Shown: in pieces, positions 41,118 to 51,627 of the stretch
Layout: every line of letters starts with the position of its first letter
Position numbering within the stretch: the first letter of the stretch is position 1
Source: Oscillospiraceae bacterium
GTDB lineage: Bacteria > Bacillota > Clostridia > Oscillospirales > CAG-272
Direction: 5' to 3'
Assembly: GCA_015063585.1 (NCBI GenBank)
Contig: SVTW01000002.1
Coordinates: forward strand, 1 to 64,000
DNA length: 64,000 nucleotides
Position numbers and translations under genes: made by a program
Notes under the pieces: model-generated
Seen by the model: only the letters and a program-made list of their open reading frames with translations
Database searches by the model: none
What the model was told of the DNA's origin: nothing

Positions 41118-42164
41118 ATGGCACATCGCAATATCCCCATTTTTATCCCGCATATGGGATGCCCAAACCAATGTGTGTTTTGCAATCAGCGTTCGATCTC
41201 GGAATGCCGCTCGTTTGACCGAGCGCAGGTGCGTGTTCAGATCGAGCAATGCCTCGCTACCATTCCCGCAACCGATGACGTTGAGATCGCTTTTTTCGGC
41301 GGGTCATTTACAGGGATCGACCGGGACCTGATGATCGGGCTTTTGGAGATCGCACAGGATTACGTGCGGCAGGGCAGGGTTGGCGCGATCCGTCTTTCCA
41401 CCCGTCCCGATTATATCAGCGAGGAGATCCTGTCGATCCTCTCGCGCTATTCGGTACGCGTGATCGAGCTCGGATTGCAAAGCATGGATGAGCGTGTATT
41501 GTTGGCATCAAAACGGGGACATACCGCACAGGATTCCGAGCGGGCGTGCCGTATGATCCTGCAAGCAGGCTTTGGTCTTGTTGGGCAAATGATGATTGGA
41601 CTGCCGGCTTCTACCCCCGAGAGTGAGCTTGCAACCGCCCAAAAGATCTGTGATATGGGTGCCGAGGCGGTTCGTATCTATCCAACCGTCGTGTTTTATG
41701 ACACACCCCTTTGTGAGATGGTGAAAAACGGTTCCTATGTGCCCTTAAATCAATCCGATGCCGTTGCGCGGTCGGCGGCTGTGCTCCGTATATTTGTTGC
41801 GCGAGGAGTTCCTTGCATCCGTTTGGGGCTTTGCGCAACCGAAACGTTGACTTCACCGCAAGCCGTGATGGCGGGACCGAATCACCCCGCACTCGGAGAG
41901 CTTGTTTGGAACGCGGTGTGGTACGGCGTGCTACGGGAGCGGGTCGAACAACGCGGATTTTGCGGGGAAGAAATTATACTTCGGGTTCCCGCGCGTGAAA
42001 TCTCGCGTATTGTGGGACAAAAGCGTTGTAATATAGACCGTTTGGAGCGCGAAACCGGCACGCGCGTGAAGAAAATTGTCGGTGAGAAAGAGTTACAGGA
42101 AATTCTGCCGGAGGCGGCAGATACAAACAAAGATGCGCAGGAGGAAAAGCCACCGTGTATTTAA
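41118..42164 (+). CDS. Elp3-like radical SAM protein
   Basis: 348 aa. The radical SAM cluster motif is CPNQCVFC, residues about 14-21; FFGGSFTGI and ELGLQSMDERVL follow in the barrel, as in the Elp3/COG1243 group. The C-terminal 60 residues (RIVGQKRCNIDRLERET) are outside the barrel and lack the acetyltransferase domain of true Elp3. Function unproven; tRNA modification is an inference from the family. It sits between rnc and smc, a common Clostridia order, and its end overlaps the smc start. Confidence 0.85.
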   Translation: MAHRNIPIFIPHMGCPNQCVFCNQRSISECRSFDRAQVRVQIEQCLATIPATDDVEIAFFGGSFTGIDRDLMIGLLEIAQDYVRQGRVGAIRLSTRPDYISEEILSILSRYSVRVIELGLQSMDERVLLASKRGHTAQDSERACRMILQAGFGLVGQMMIGLPASTPESELATAQKICDMGAEAVRIYPTVVFYDTPLCEMVKNGSYVPLNQSDAVARSAAVLRIFVARGVPCIRLGLCATETLTSPQAVMAGPNHPALGELVWNAVWYGVLRERVEQRGFCGEEIILRVPAREISRIVGQKRCNIDRLERETGTRVKKIVGEKELQEILPEAADTNKDAQEEKPPCI

Positions 42165-45100
42165 AATCGTTGGAAATGCAGGGATTCAAATCCTTTCCCG
42201 ATAAAACCAAGCTTGTTTTTGAGAATCAGCCGCAGGTTACACTTCTGACCGAAGGGGCAAATGCGGAGGGCTCGGCACAAGGCGTTACGGTTATCGTAGG
42301 TCCGAACGGATCTGGAAAATCGAATATTGCCGACGCGATGCGTTGGGTTTTGGGTGAGATCTCGTCGAAAAGCCTGCGCGGATCCAAAATGGAGGACGTT
42401 ATTTTCGGCGGTGCCGACAGTCGCCGTCCGATGGGATATGCCGAGGTTTCGGTCACCTTTGACAACCGAGGTGAGTTTGCAAAGCTCGACTGCCCGTATG
42501 ATGAGGTAACCGTTACCCGCCGCTATTATCGCGCGGGAGACAGTGAATATTTTATCAACCGTAAGGGGGTTCGTCTGAAGGATATTTACGAGCTCTTTAT
42601 GAACACGGGTATCGGACGTGACGGCTATTCGATCATCGGACAGGGTCGAATCGCTGAGATGGTTTCGCGTAAGAGCGAGGAGCGCCGCAGTACCTTTGAG
42701 GACGCTTCGGGAATTGCGAAGTACCGTTACAAAAAGAACGAGGCGGAGCGCAAGCTCAAGGATACCGAGGACAACATGGCGCGTGTCAATGATATTTTCG
42801 CGGAGGTCTCCTCGAGAATCGGACCGCTTGAAAAGGAAGCCGAAAAGGCAAAGCGCGCGATCGAGCTCATGGAGAACAAGAAGCGCGCCGACGTCAGCCT
42901 TTGGCTTTACGATACCGAAAAGCTTCGCGGGGAGTTGACCGCCGCCGAGGAGGCAATGCAGCACGCATCGTTTGACCTTTCGGCAGCCGAGGACGCGATC
43001 CAATCGCTGGAAGCGCAAAATACAAAGCTGTTTGAGGTCTCGCAGGGAAGTAAGAAGGAGTCCGAGTCTCTTTTGACGCAGATTCAGGAGCAGACCGAGC
43101 TTTGCCACCGTTTGGAGAGCGAATACCGCGTATCCGAAAATACCATCAGCCACGCGAAGGACCTGATTGCCGCCACGCAGGGCAGTGTAACCAGCAATGA
43201 AAAGTCGATGCAGGCCGAAATGGATGCCGCAAAGGAGCACGCTGAGAAGATCGCGGCATTGCAGGCAACCGAGGAAGGGCTGGCGGAAAGGCGCGAGGTG
43301 CTTTTGACCGAACAGCAACAGCTCTCGCTTCGCGAAAGTGATCTTGAGGTAGCAATTGCGCAGTCGCTTGACGATATTCGCGCGCTTGAAGCCGACGCTG
43401 TCGACGTGAAGGTACGCGTATCGGTCCTTGAAAATGCTAAAAACAGTGATACAGATAAAAACAGCTCTGCGCTGACCGAGCTTGCGGGATACCGCAAAAT
43501 ATCCGAGGATCTTGGTGCGCAGTGCGAAGCAAAGGAACGCACGGTTGCGGGGTACGATGCTGAGATCGCCGCGATCGATGCCGACGTTACCGAAGCCGAA
43601 ACCAAATTGGAGGCGGCAGGGGCAGAGGTCAAGCGATTGAGCGAGGATCTCAATGCCGAGATATTCCGCCGTGATTCGGTAGAGCAGCGAATCTCCACGT
43701 TCAAGTCCATGGAGGAGCATTTCGAGGGCTATTCGGGGGCTGTCCGCTTTGTAATGAAGCAGTATGATGAGGGCAGGATCACCGATGCGCACGGCGCGCC
43801 GTGCGGTAAGATCTACGGTCCGCTTTCCAAGGTCATTTCGGTTGAGGATCGCTTTATTACCGCGATTGAGATCGCGCTTGGCGCAAATCTGCAAAATATT
43901 GTGGTCGAAAATGAGTCCACCGCGAAGGCGGCAATGTTTGCGCTCAAACGCGGAGAAGCCGGACGCGCAACCTTCTTCCCGCTGACCTCGATGCGCGCGT
44001 CCACTCCCACGAAAGAGCTGACCGATGCCACCGGATTTGCGGGCTATATCGGAATTGCCGATACGCTTGTTACTGCCGACGCAAAATTCCGTGACGTGCT
44101 GTCCTCTTTGCTTGGCAGAACCGTGGTGTTTGACAATATTGACAACGCAACCGTAATGGCAAAGGCACTGCATTACCGTGTGCGCGCCGTCACGCTTGAC
44201 GGACAGCAGATCAACGTGGGCGGTTCGTTTACGGGTGGTTCGGTCCGCACAGGAAGCGGCATTTTGTCTCGCGCGGGAGAGATCAAGCGTTTGGAGGGTG
44301 AGCTTGCCGAGAAAAACGCGAAGATCGCCAAAATGCAGAGCGGTCTGAAACACGCGCAGGAAAAGCTGGAGTCTTTGGAGGACGAAAAATACGCGGCAGA
44401 GGATCGCCGCGAGCTGATCGTTGTTTTGCGGAATACCGAGAACGGTCAGTTGGATCAATTGCGCGCTAAATTGGATGCAAACAATACGCTCCTTGAAAAG
44501 CTCAAGGCTGACATGCGGCAGTATGAGGAGGCAAGAGCAAGATACGAGGAAGATATTGAGAGCTTGGCAGCCGAGGAAAAGAACCTGCGTCACAGAATTG
44601 CGGAGCTTACCGATTTCCGAACCGAAAAGAGCGGAGAGCGCGGCGAGGTGGTTCTGCGGCTTGAAGAGATCTCGCGCAGCTTGACCGAGCTTTACATCAA
44701 GATCAGCGAAACGCAAAAAGATATCGAAACCGAAAACACCCTCAGGGCGGGCGCCGAGGAACGCTTGGAAGCACTTAACCGCGAGCTTTTGATGCTCTCC
44801 GGGCGTATCAATACGCAAACCGAGCAGATCAGCGCGGTGCAGGCGTCCATGGAGGCAAACCGTATCGCGCACGCGTCGGCAACGGCACAGCTGGAGATTC
44901 TCAGCGCAAAACGCGGTGAGGTTGAAAAGGATAATTTTGAGTTTGAGCGAAAACTCAACGAGCTCAACAGTAAGCTCCGTGACCGTATGAATCAAAAGGA
45001 GCTGATCTTCCGAGAATATACAAAGTGTGAGTCCAAGCTGGCATCTCTGCGTGACACGCAGGATAAGCTTGCAACCAAGCTTTGGGACGACTATGAACTG

Positions 45101-45841
45101 ACAAGAAGCGATGCCATCGCGCTCGGATATCCGCCCGTTACGCGCGAGAACCGCACCGAAATGATCTCGCTTCAAACCGAGTGCAAGAATAAACTGCGCG
45201 TGATGGGAAGCGTGGATCTCGACGCGGTCAATAAATATGCCGAGCTGAAGGTGCGGTATGACTATATGAATGGTCAGATCACCGATCTGGAAAAGGCAAA
45301 GAAGGATCTCGACGGCATCATTTCCGATCTTGAATCCGAGATGAAGACCGCGTTTGTGGATTCCTTTAACCGCATCAACGAAAACTTTGGCAGGGTATTT
45401 GCCGAGCTGTTCGGAGGCGGATCCGCCGAGCTTTCGCTCACCGACCCCGAAAACGTGCTCGAAAGCGGTATCGAGATCAAGGCGGCACCTCCCGGAAAGA
45501 TCATCAAGAGCCTCATGCAGCTCTCGGGCGGCGAGCAGGCATTCATTGGTGTCGCGCTCTTCTTTGCGATTTTGCAGGTTAACCCCACGCCCTTCTGTAT
45601 TCTCGACGAGATCGAGGCGGCGCTGGACGAGGTTAACGTAGAGCGCTTGGCGCAGTACATCAAGCGTTATTCACACGGTACGCAGTTTATTATGATCACG
45701 CACCGTCGCGGAACCATGGCGGCTGCGGATAGACTTTACGGCGTTACCATGCCCGAGCATGGTATCTCCAAGGTGCTTATGCTCGATGTGAACGATATTT
45801 CCAAGAAGGAAGGAGAAGACTGGAATGGGATTTTTGGATAA
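42155..45841 (+). CDS. smc: Chromosome segregation protein SMC
   Basis: 1228 aa condensin ATPase. Walker [11 protein letters not shown] near residue 50, long coiled coils, hinge around residues 515-680 ([20 protein letters not shown] and [18 protein letters not shown]), signature [15 protein letters not shown] and Walker [17 protein letters not shown]. Between strand KLVFE and VTVIVGPNG an insertion of about 20 residues ([16 protein letters not shown]) is not present in ordinary bacterial SMC. It starts at GTG 42155 after GGAGG, overlapping the previous gene. Partner genes scpA and scpB are not in this window. Confidence 0.95.
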   Translation: MYLKSLEMQGFKSFPDKTKLVFENQPQVTLLTEGANAEGSAQGVTVIVGPNGSGKSNIADAMRWVLGEISSKSLRGSKMEDVIFGGADSRRPMGYAEVSVTFDNRGEFAKLDCPYDEVTVTRRYYRAGDSEYFINRKGVRLKDIYELFMNTGIGRDGYSIIGQGRIAEMVSRKSEERRSTFEDASGIAKYRYKKNEAERKLKDTEDNMARVNDIFAEVSSRIGPLEKEAEKAKRAIELMENKKRADVSLWLYDTEKLRGELTAAEEAMQHASFDLSAAEDAIQSLEAQNTKLFEVSQGSKKESESLLTQIQEQTELCHRLESEYRVSENTISHAKDLIAATQGSVTSNEKSMQAEMDAAKEHAEKIAALQATEEGLAERREVLLTEQQQLSLRESDLEVAIAQSLDDIRALEADAVDVKVRVSVLENAKNSDTDKNSSALTELAGYRKISEDLGAQCEAKERTVAGYDAEIAAIDADVTEAETKLEAAGAEVKRLSEDLNAEIFRRDSVEQRISTFKSMEEHFEGYSGAVRFVMKQYDEGRITDAHGAPCGKIYGPLSKVISVEDRFITAIEIALGANLQNIVVENESTAKAAMFALKRGEAGRATFFPLTSMRASTPTKELTDATGFAGYIGIADTLVTADAKFRDVLSSLLGRTVVFDNIDNATVMAKALHYRVRAVTLDGQQINVGGSFTGGSVRTGSGILSRAGEIKRLEGELAEKNAKIAKMQSGLKHAQEKLESLEDEKYAAEDRRELIVVLRNTENGQLDQLRAKLDANNTLLEKLKADMRQYEEARARYEEDIESLAAEEKNLRHRIAELTDFRTEKSGERGEVVLRLEEISRSLTELYIKISETQKDIETENTLRAGAEERLEALNRELLMLSGRINTQTEQISAVQASMEANRIAHASATAQLEILSAKRGEVEKDNFEFERKLNELNSKLRDRMNQKELIFREYTKCESKLASLRDTQDKLATKLWDDYELTRSDAIALGYPPVTRENRTEMISLQTECKNKLRVMGSVDLDAVNKYAELKVRYDYMNGQITDLEKAKKDLDGIISDLESEMKTAFVDSFNRINENFGRVFAELFGGGSAELSLTDPENVLESGIEIKAAPPGKIIKSLMQLSGGEQAFIGVALFFAILQVNPTPFCILDEIEAALDEVNVERLAQYIKRYSHGTQFIMITHRRGTMAAADRLYGVTMPEHGISKVLMLDVNDISKKEGEDWNGIFG

Positions 45842-47432
45842 GCTGTTCGGAAAAAAGAAAAAAGAACGCGAAGCCGAAGACCAACAAATAGCCGAGGAGC
45901 AGGCGCGAAAGGAAGCCGAAGCGAAGGCAGCGGCTGAGGCGGAGGAGCAAGCAAAGGCGGCCGCCGAGGAACGTGCGCGCCGCGAGGCAGAGGAAAAGGC
46001 GGCTGAGGCGGCAATGAAAGCGGCGGAGGCTGCGCGTCTTGCCGCGGAACAAGAGCGTATCGCATCGGAAGAACGCGCGCGAAAGCTTGCCGAGGAAGCG
46101 GCTGCCAAAGAAGCGGCTGAGGAGGCACGCAGAATTGCGGAAGAAAAGGCACGCGCGGTTGCCGAAGAAAAAGCAAAGCGCGAAGCCGAGGAACAGGCAA
46201 AGCGCGAAGCCGAGGAACAGGCAAAGCGCGAAGCCGAAGAACAGGCAAAGCGCGAAGCCGAGGAACAGGCAAAGCGCGAAGCCGAAGAACAGGCAAAGCG
46301 CGAAGCCGAAGAACAGGCAAAGCGCGAAGCCGAAGAAAAAGCAAAGCGCGAAGCCGAAGAACAGGCAAAGCGCGAAGCCGAAGAACAGGCAAAGCGCGAA
46401 GCCGAGGAACAGGCAAAGCGCGAAGCCGAGGAACAGGCAAAGCGCGAAGCCGAAGAACAGGCAAAATGCGAAGACGAGGCGTCAGAGGACGCATTGGTTT
46501 CTGAGGAAAGCAAGAAAAAGGAGAAGAAATCCTTTTGGAGCCGCGTAAAAGCAGGCTTGAATAAAACCAAAAACGCGCTGTTCGGTCAGATCGACGACCT
46601 TTTGAAGAATTTTGTTAAGGTGGACGAGGATCTTCTTGAGGAGCTTGAGGAGGTTTTGATCTGTGCCGACGTTGGAATCAATGCCGCTGAGCAGATCATT
46701 GATGAATTGCGCGAACAGATCAAGGACGGTCGTCTGAAGGAAAAGGAACAGGTCATGACAGCTCTGCACGGCATTTTGGAGGGCATGATCGGAGAGGGAG
46801 AACCCCTCAATCTTTCCACTACACCGAGCGTGATCCTTGTAATCGGTGTCAACGGAGTTGGAAAAACCACCTCGATCGGTAAGATCTCCAATCAGCTCCG
46901 TCGGGCAGGCAAAAAGGTTGTGGTCGCGGCGGCAGATACCTTCCGTGCGGCGGCGATCGACCAGCTTGCGGTTTGGTGTGAGCGTGCCAAGGTGGATCTG
47001 ATCCGTCAAAATGAGGGCAGTGATCCTGCGGCGGTGGTTTATGACGCTTGCCATGCCGCGAAGAACAAAAACGCGGACGTTTTGATCATTGATACCGCAG
47101 GACGCTTGCATAATAAAACCAATTTGATGAATGAGCTTGCAAAGATCAACCGCGTGATCGACCGTGAATTGCCGGGCGCTGCGCGCGAAAACCTTTTGGT
47201 TCTTGACGCCACAACCGGTCAGAACGCGATCTCGCAGGCAAAGGAGTTCAAGAACGCGGCGGCACTTACGGGGCTGATCCTCAATAAAATGGACGGCACC
47301 GCAAAGGGCGGAATCGTGCTCTCGATCCGCCAGGAGTTGAACATTCCCGTGAAGTTTATCGGTGTCGGAGAAAAGCTTGACGATATGCAGGCGTTTGATC
47401 ACAAGGAATTTGTGGACGCGCTCTTTGAATAA
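45825..47432 (+). CDS. ftsY: Signal recognition particle receptor FtsY
   Basis: 535 aa, long because of an acidic/basic N-terminal A domain of about 220 residues made largely of a 12-copy AKREAEEQ repeat. The NG domain follows: [50 protein letters not shown] and [11 protein letters not shown]. It is the membrane-side GTPase that receives ribosome-SRP complexes. Start overlaps smc by 17 bases with GGAGAAG upstream. Confidence 0.95.
   Translation: MGFLDKLFGKKKKEREAEDQQIAEEQARKEAEAKAAAEAEEQAKAAAEERARREAEEKAAEAAMKAAEAARLAAEQERIASEERARKLAEEAAAKEAAEEARRIAEEKARAVAEEKAKREAEEQAKREAEEQAKREAEEQAKREAEEQAKREAEEQAKREAEEQAKREAEEKAKREAEEQAKREAEEQAKREAEEQAKREAEEQAKREAEEQAKCEDEASEDALVSEESKKKEKKSFWSRVKAGLNKTKNALFGQIDDLLKNFVKVDEDLLEELEEVLICADVGINAAEQIIDELREQIKDGRLKEKEQVMTALHGILEGMIGEGEPLNLSTTPSVILVIGVNGVGKTTSIGKISNQLRRAGKKVVVAAADTFRAAAIDQLAVWCERAKVDLIRQNEGSDPAAVVYDACHAAKNKNADVLIIDTAGRLHNKTNLMNELAKINRVIDRELPGAARENLLVLDATTGQNAISQAKEFKNAAALTGLILNKMDGTAKGGIVLSIRQELNIPVKFIGVGEKLDDMQAFDHKEFVDALFE
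46173..46460 (+). repeat. 12-copy 24-bp tandem repeat in ftsY
   Basis: The unit GCAAAGCGCGAAGCCGAGGA plus ACAG codes for AKREAEEQ; copies differ at the GAG/GAA codons, and copy 7 reads AKREAEEK. A degenerate 13th unit (AKCEDEA) follows. The unit is a multiple of three, so copy-number change would keep the frame. The heptad-like pattern should form a long charged helix. Confidence 0.97.
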
Positions 47433-47447
47433 AGGCAGAGGTAGAGC

Positions 47448-48065
47448 ATGAAAATAGTATTGGCATCCAGAAACCGCAAAAAGATCGAGGAGCTTCGCAC
47501 GCTTCTCGCGCAATCCTTTGCGGATATCGAAATCCTCTCACTTGATGACGTTGGTATTCTCGGAGAGATCGAGGAGGACGGCACAACGTTTGAGGAAAAC
47601 GCGCTGATCAAGGCGCGTGTTGCCGCCAAGACCGGTTATATCGGTGTGGGCGATGATTCGGGACTTTCGGTCGACGCGCTCGGCGGCGAGCCCGGGATCT
47701 ACTCCGCGCGCTATGCGGCACGCTGTCAGTTTGCGGGCGACCATGACGACGAAGGCAATAATCAAGCGCTTTTGAAAAATCTGGAAAACGTTCCCGACGA
47801 AAAACGCACGGGCGCTTATGTGTGCGCGATCGCGTGTGTTTTTCCCGATGGCAGGGAATTTACGGTTCGCGGAGAATCGCGCGGCAGGATCCTGCGAGAA
47901 TATCACGGAACCGGTGGCTTTGGGTATGATCCGCTTTTCTACTTTGACGAGTACGGCAAAACCTTTGCCGAGGTCACGCCCGAGGAGAAGCACCGTGTTT
48001 CGCACAGAGGCTTGGCAATTGCCGCGTTTGCTGAAAAATTGAGATCTATGGAGAACGGTATATGA
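47448..48065 (+). CDS. rdgB: Non-canonical purine NTP pyrophosphatase (RdgB/HAM1)
   Basis: 205 aa. It removes dITP, XTP and the like from the nucleotide pool. VLASRNRKKIEELRTLLA at the start, GDDSGLSVDALGGEPGIYSAR in the active site, GFGYDPLFYFDEYGKT and AEVTPEEKHRVSHRG. The stop overlaps the ATG of the next gene (ATGA). Confidence 0.95.
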   Translation: MKIVLASRNRKKIEELRTLLAQSFADIEILSLDDVGILGEIEEDGTTFEENALIKARVAAKTGYIGVGDDSGLSVDALGGEPGIYSARYAARCQFAGDHDDEGNNQALLKNLENVPDEKRTGAYVCAIACVFPDGREFTVRGESRGRILREYHGTGGFGYDPLFYFDEYGKTFAEVTPEEKHRVSHRGLAIAAFAEKLRSMENGI

Positions 48066-48547
48066 AATTTTCCGATTATTTCCACGCACCGGGAGTGCGG
48101 TTCCTTTCGTTCCTGTTCGGTGTTTTTACAGGACTCCCGATTGCGATTTTTTGGGATTGGAGATACGGTGTGCTCGTTTGCGCGGTCGTAACGGTTTTGG
48201 CATCTTTTATTCTGCCGATCCGTTTGTGGCGCGCGGAGCTTCCGTATAATAAAATCAAAAGCACCATCTCCGATTCCTTCCTGTTTGATCTGCGCGTCCG
48301 TTTCACAATCCGAAACGGAACGGTTGGGGGACATTTTCTCCTGACGCAGCAAAGCATGATCTTCCTTTCATTTGAGCAGGGAGAGCATCGCCTGGAGCTG
48401 TCGCGTGATGACGTGAAGGCTGTGGAGCTTAGTGAAAATATGACCATCAGCATTTTTTTGAATGATAAGCAATTCGTTCGGGTCATCTCGGGCGAATGTG
48501 AGGAGATTTACGAGATCCTCCGAGACAACCAGTGGGCTGTCCGATAA
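48062..48547 (+). CDS. Small membrane protein with PH-like domain, function unknown
   Basis: 161 aa. Two membrane helices near the start (VRFLSFLFGVFTGLPIAIF and YGVLVCAVVTVLASFILPI), then about 90 residues of beta-strand pattern with IRNGTVGGHFLLTQQSMIFL, reminiscent of GRAM/PH-like domains, and a final helix (ECEEIYEILRDNQ). No enzyme motif. Coupled to rdgB and followed by yhbY. The fold is a guess from strand pattern. Confidence 0.65.
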   Translation: MKFSDYFHAPGVRFLSFLFGVFTGLPIAIFWDWRYGVLVCAVVTVLASFILPIRLWRAELPYNKIKSTISDSFLFDLRVRFTIRNGTVGGHFLLTQQSMIFLSFEQGEHRLELSRDDVKAVELSENMTISIFLNDKQFVRVISGECEEIYEILRDNQWAVR

Positions 48548-48575
48548 CAATAACACAGAAAGGCAAGTTCATTTT

Positions 48576-48872
48576 ATGATTACTTCCAAGCAACGCGCCT
48601 ATTTGCGCGCGCTGGCAAACGAACTGCCCGCGATCATGCAGATCGGAAAGGGCGGACTGAACGACAATATGCTCAAAACCTTTTCGGATGCACTTGAGGC
48701 TCGTGAGCTGATTAAGCTCCACGTTCTGGAAAACAGCGGTGCCTCTCCCCGTGACGTGCTCAACGCGCTTGCCGAGGCATTGGACGCTGAGGCGGTGGCG
48801 GCAACGGGAAAGAAGATCGTGCTTTACCGTGCCTCCGAGAAGAATCCGACGATCGTTTTGCCCAAGGCATGA
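48576..48872 (+). CDS. yhbY: YhbY family RNA-binding protein (CRM domain)
   Basis: 98 aa. One CRM domain: TSKQRAYLRALANELPAIMQ, IGKGGLNDNML and a late GKKIVLYR. YhbY associates with pre-50S ribosomal particles in other bacteria. ATG 48576 has AGAAAGGCA upstream; the track's 38-residue extension overlaps the previous gene. Its stop overlaps the nadD start (ATGA). Confidence 0.92.
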   Translation: MITSKQRAYLRALANELPAIMQIGKGGLNDNMLKTFSDALEARELIKLHVLENSGASPRDVLNALAEALDAEAVAATGKKIVLYRASEKNPTIVLPKA

Positions 48873-49471
48873 CGCGCATCGGTATCTACGGCGGAACCTT
48901 TTCACCGCCACACAATGGGCATCTGCAAGCGGCACGCGCCTTTATGGAGCAGATGTGGCTGGATTTTCTTTATGTGATCCCAACCGCAACACCGCCGCAC
49001 AAGGAAATGGAGGCACCTGTTTCCGCCGCACATCGGTTGGAGATGTGCCGGCTGGCTTTCTCGGACATGGAGGGCGTTTACGTAAGCGATCTGGAAATGC
49101 GGCGCGGCGGCATCAGCTACACGGTTGACACCCTGCGCGAGCTTTCGGGGGAGGATCGCCGTCTGTTCCTGCTTTGCGGAACCGATATGATGCTCACACT
49201 TGACCGTTGGCGCGAGCCCGACGAGATCTTCCGTCTTTGCTATCCCGTCTATATCCGCCGTGACAACGACCGTTCTCTCGATGCGCCGATCATTGACAAG
49301 ATCGCGCAGTATCAGCGTAATTACGGAAAGGTCGTGCGCAGGATCGTAACCGAGCCGATCGAGCTTTCGTCCAGTGACGTGCGCCGATGCATTGCCGACG
49401 GCAAGGAAATCGACGGAATGGTTCCCAAAGCGGTGAAAAAATACATCAAAGACAATCTTTTATACGTTTGA
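48869..49471 (+). CDS. nadD: Nicotinate-nucleotide adenylyltransferase
   Basis: 200 aa. Nucleotidyltransferase that forms NaAD in NAD synthesis. IGIYGGTFSPPHNGHLQAAR with HNGH near residue 16, PPHKEMEAPV, and late ISSTxxR-like ELSSSDVRRCIADGK. Standard place before yqeK. Confidence 0.95.
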   Translation: MTRIGIYGGTFSPPHNGHLQAARAFMEQMWLDFLYVIPTATPPHKEMEAPVSAAHRLEMCRLAFSDMEGVYVSDLEMRRGGISYTVDTLRELSGEDRRLFLLCGTDMMLTLDRWREPDEIFRLCYPVYIRRDNDRSLDAPIIDKIAQYQRNYGKVVRRIVTEPIELSSSDVRRCIADGKEIDGMVPKAVKKYIKDNLLYV

Positions 49472-49492
49472 GGCGAAAGGAGAGTGCCAATA

Positions 49493-50134
49493 ATGATAGA
49501 GATTACCGATGCAATGCTTGCCGATCTGCGGGAACGCGTGATGCGGCTGATGTCGCCGAAGCGCTTTCGGCATACGGTTGCCGTTGAGGAAATGGCGGCA
49601 CGGCTTTGCGCTCTGTTTTGCCCCGATTCCACAAACGCCATGCGCGCGGCGGCTCTTTTGCATGACATCACCAAGGAATGCTCTGTTGAGGAGCAGGAAG
49701 CGCTTTGTTGCAAATATGGGCTATCCGTGAGCGAGGGGGACCGCTTGGCACCCAAAACCTTTCACGCGCGAACCGCGGCGGCAATGATTTCCGACGTCTA
49801 TCCCGCGTTCGCACTTCCGGAGGTGATCGAGGCGGTGCGCTGGCATACCACCGGACACGCGAATATGACCTTGACCGAACGCTTGGTCTATCTTGCCGAT
49901 TATATTGACGAATCGCGCACTTTTCCCGCTTGTGTGTTGTTGCGTCGGTATTTCTGGGGCGCGGATCCCGAAAGAATGACGCCCCCTGAGCGTGATGCAC
50001 TTTTGCGCAATACGTTGATCTTATCCTATGATCTGACGATCCGCGATCTGCTCGATGAGGGCAAGCCCACCGCGCCGGACACCGTGAATGCCCGAAATGA
50101 GCTGCTTTTGGAGAAAAAGAACGCTGAGGCTTGA
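49493..50134 (+). CDS. yqeK: HD-domain protein YqeK, probable Ap4A hydrolase (symmetrical)
   Basis: 213 aa. HD-domain metal site: FRHTVAVEEMA, LLHDITKE (HD), HARTAA, and WHTTGHANMT. YqeK-type proteins split diadenosine tetraphosphate to two ADP. The C-terminal 40 residues beyond the HD domain are variable. ATG 49493 lies 10 bases after GGAG; the track begins at GTG 49484, within the spacing. Follows nadD as usual. Confidence 0.88.
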   Translation: MIEITDAMLADLRERVMRLMSPKRFRHTVAVEEMAARLCALFCPDSTNAMRAAALLHDITKECSVEEQEALCCKYGLSVSEGDRLAPKTFHARTAAAMISDVYPAFALPEVIEAVRWHTTGHANMTLTERLVYLADYIDESRTFPACVLLRRYFWGADPERMTPPERDALLRNTLILSYDLTIRDLLDEGKPTAPDTVNARNELLLEKKNAEA

Positions 50135-50185
50135 TAAAAGCGAATCCTACATATCCATATAAAAATGTGATGGGGTGGGATTGAT

Positions 50186-51193
50186 ATGAAATTTAATATT
50201 AAAAAGAGCATTTTTTGTGTTTTGCTCTTAGGATTGACCGCAATCGGTCTTTCATACGTTTTTGCAACCGCAAATACAGGCACGTCCATTGCCGAGGACT
50301 GTTTATCCGATCCGACGGCATCCGCGGTTTCCGATGCGGATGAGACGGGAAGGATCACGCGCTTTTTGGTTCTCGGAACCGATCGGGCGGCAGGACTGAC
50401 CGATAGCATTATGCTGGTAACGGTCAATGAGAGTGAAAACACCGCAAGTGTTTTGCAGATCCCGCGCGACACCTACGCAAACTATACCGATCATGATTAC
50501 CGAAAACTCAACGGCGCGCTTTCCGCGCTTGGCGAATCACGGATCAAACAGCTATTTTCCGAGGCATTCGGGGTTCGCGTTCACTATTTTGTCATTCTTG
50601 ATCTTTCGGCGTTTGGCACGATCGTGGACGCGATCGGAGGTGTGGATGTTGTCTCCCCTCAGGAAATGCATTACAGCGATCCCACGCAGGGCTTGGAGAT
50701 CCATTTGCCGCAGGGAACCGTTCATTTGGACGGTCATTCTGCCGAACAGTTTATTCGTTACCGTTCGGGATACGCGAATGCCGATCTCGGTCGTTTGGAT
50801 GCGCAAAAGATCTTTTTACGTGCCTTCGCGCAAAAAACGGCTTCACTTTCGCCGCTTGAATTGACGCGCGCTCTCTCAACCGTGCTTACCAAGCTGCAAA
50901 CCGATCTTGATCTGCCGAGTGCGATCCGTATTGTATCGGCACTGAAACGCTGCTCCGCGGAAACCTTTCCAATGGCAACGCTTTCGGGGCAGGCTGTGCA
51001 GGGCGCAAGCGGAGCATGGTATTATGCGGTCAATCGTGCGGGGGCTGCGCGTATGCGCGCGGAATATCTGCTGCCGCGTGCAACCGATGCGGCAGAGTTT
51101 GACCCCAACCGTATCTTTGACAGACCGCAAACCGAACGGTTTCACCGAATTTATATCGCTCCCGAGGCAGATTTGCCTTTGGACGACGCATAA
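50186..51193 (+). CDS. LytR-CpsA-Psr (LCP) family protein
   Basis: 335 aa. One membrane helix at about residues 8-27, then the LCP domain: ITRFLVLGTDRAAGLTDSIM, LQIPRDTYANY with the pyrophosphate-binding arginine, GGVDVVSPQEMHY, and EQFIRYRSGYANADLGRLD. LCP enzymes move teichoic acid or polysaccharide from lipid carrier to peptidoglycan. Embedded in nadD-yqeK-LCP-rsfS-leuS. Confidence 0.9.
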   Translation: MKFNIKKSIFCVLLLGLTAIGLSYVFATANTGTSIAEDCLSDPTASAVSDADETGRITRFLVLGTDRAAGLTDSIMLVTVNESENTASVLQIPRDTYANYTDHDYRKLNGALSALGESRIKQLFSEAFGVRVHYFVILDLSAFGTIVDAIGGVDVVSPQEMHYSDPTQGLEIHLPQGTVHLDGHSAEQFIRYRSGYANADLGRLDAQKIFLRAFAQKTASLSPLELTRALSTVLTKLQTDLDLPSAIRIVSALKRCSAETFPMATLSGQAVQGASGAWYYAVNRAGAARMRAEYLLPRATDAAEFDPNRIFDRPQTERFHRIYIAPEADLPLDDA

Positions 51194-51213
51194 GAAAGAA
51201 AGGACCCTATCGA

Positions 51214-51627
51214 ATGGAAGAAATGTTACAGCAGCAGCTGCCCTCGCTGGAGGGCGCAACTCCCGAGGAACTCGCACACGCGATCTTTGACGTGCTCGAT
51301 GCCAAAAAAGCACAAAACATCAAGGTCTTGCACGTTGAGGACCAAACTGTGATCACCGATTATTTTGTAATCTGCACGGGTAATTCGTCCACGCAGGTCA
51401 AATCTCTTGGCGGCGAGGTTGAATATAAGCTCGGCTTGCGCGGGGTTGATCCCGTTCATTTTGAAGGACGTGATAACAATGGTTGGATCGTAATAGATTA
51501 CAGCTCGGTTATCGTTCATATATTCAGTCGCGAGAACCGCGATTTTTACAAATTGGAAAAACTGTACGGAGATTCGCAAGAGATCGTCTTCATGGGAATC
51601 GACGACAAGATTGGAGAACAGCAATGA
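51214..51627 (+). CDS. rsfS: Ribosomal silencing factor RsfS
   Basis: 137 aa. DUF143 family: KAQNIKVLHVEDQTVITDYF, FVICTGNSSTQVKSL, GWIVIDYSSVIVHIFSRENR and FYKLEKLYGD. It binds L14 and blocks subunit joining under poor nutrition. An extra N-terminal 15 residues (EEMLQQQLPSLEG) precede the domain. The stop overlaps leuS (ATGA). Confidence 0.95.
   Translation: MEEMLQQQLPSLEGATPEELAHAIFDVLDAKKAQNIKVLHVEDQTVITDYFVICTGNSSTQVKSLGGEVEYKLGLRGVDPVHFEGRDNNGWIVIDYSSVIVHIFSRENRDFYKLEKLYGDSQEIVFMGIDDKIGEQQ

Noticed and set aside
42161-45175. 1004 aa minus-strand ORF
   Set aside because: Antisense to smc, which has all family motifs; the opposite frame has no recognisable domain.
46173-46460. Regular repeats that might suggest a CRISPR array
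   Set aside because: Units are directly adjacent with no spacers and are in frame within ftsY.
45671-46570. Long minus-strand ORFs (299 and 252 aa) and a plus-strand 169 aa ORF over the ftsY repeat
   Set aside because: They are shadows of the 24-bp repeat, which has no stop in several frames; their products are monotonous Ser/Ala/Phe or Arg/Leu/Pro repeats.
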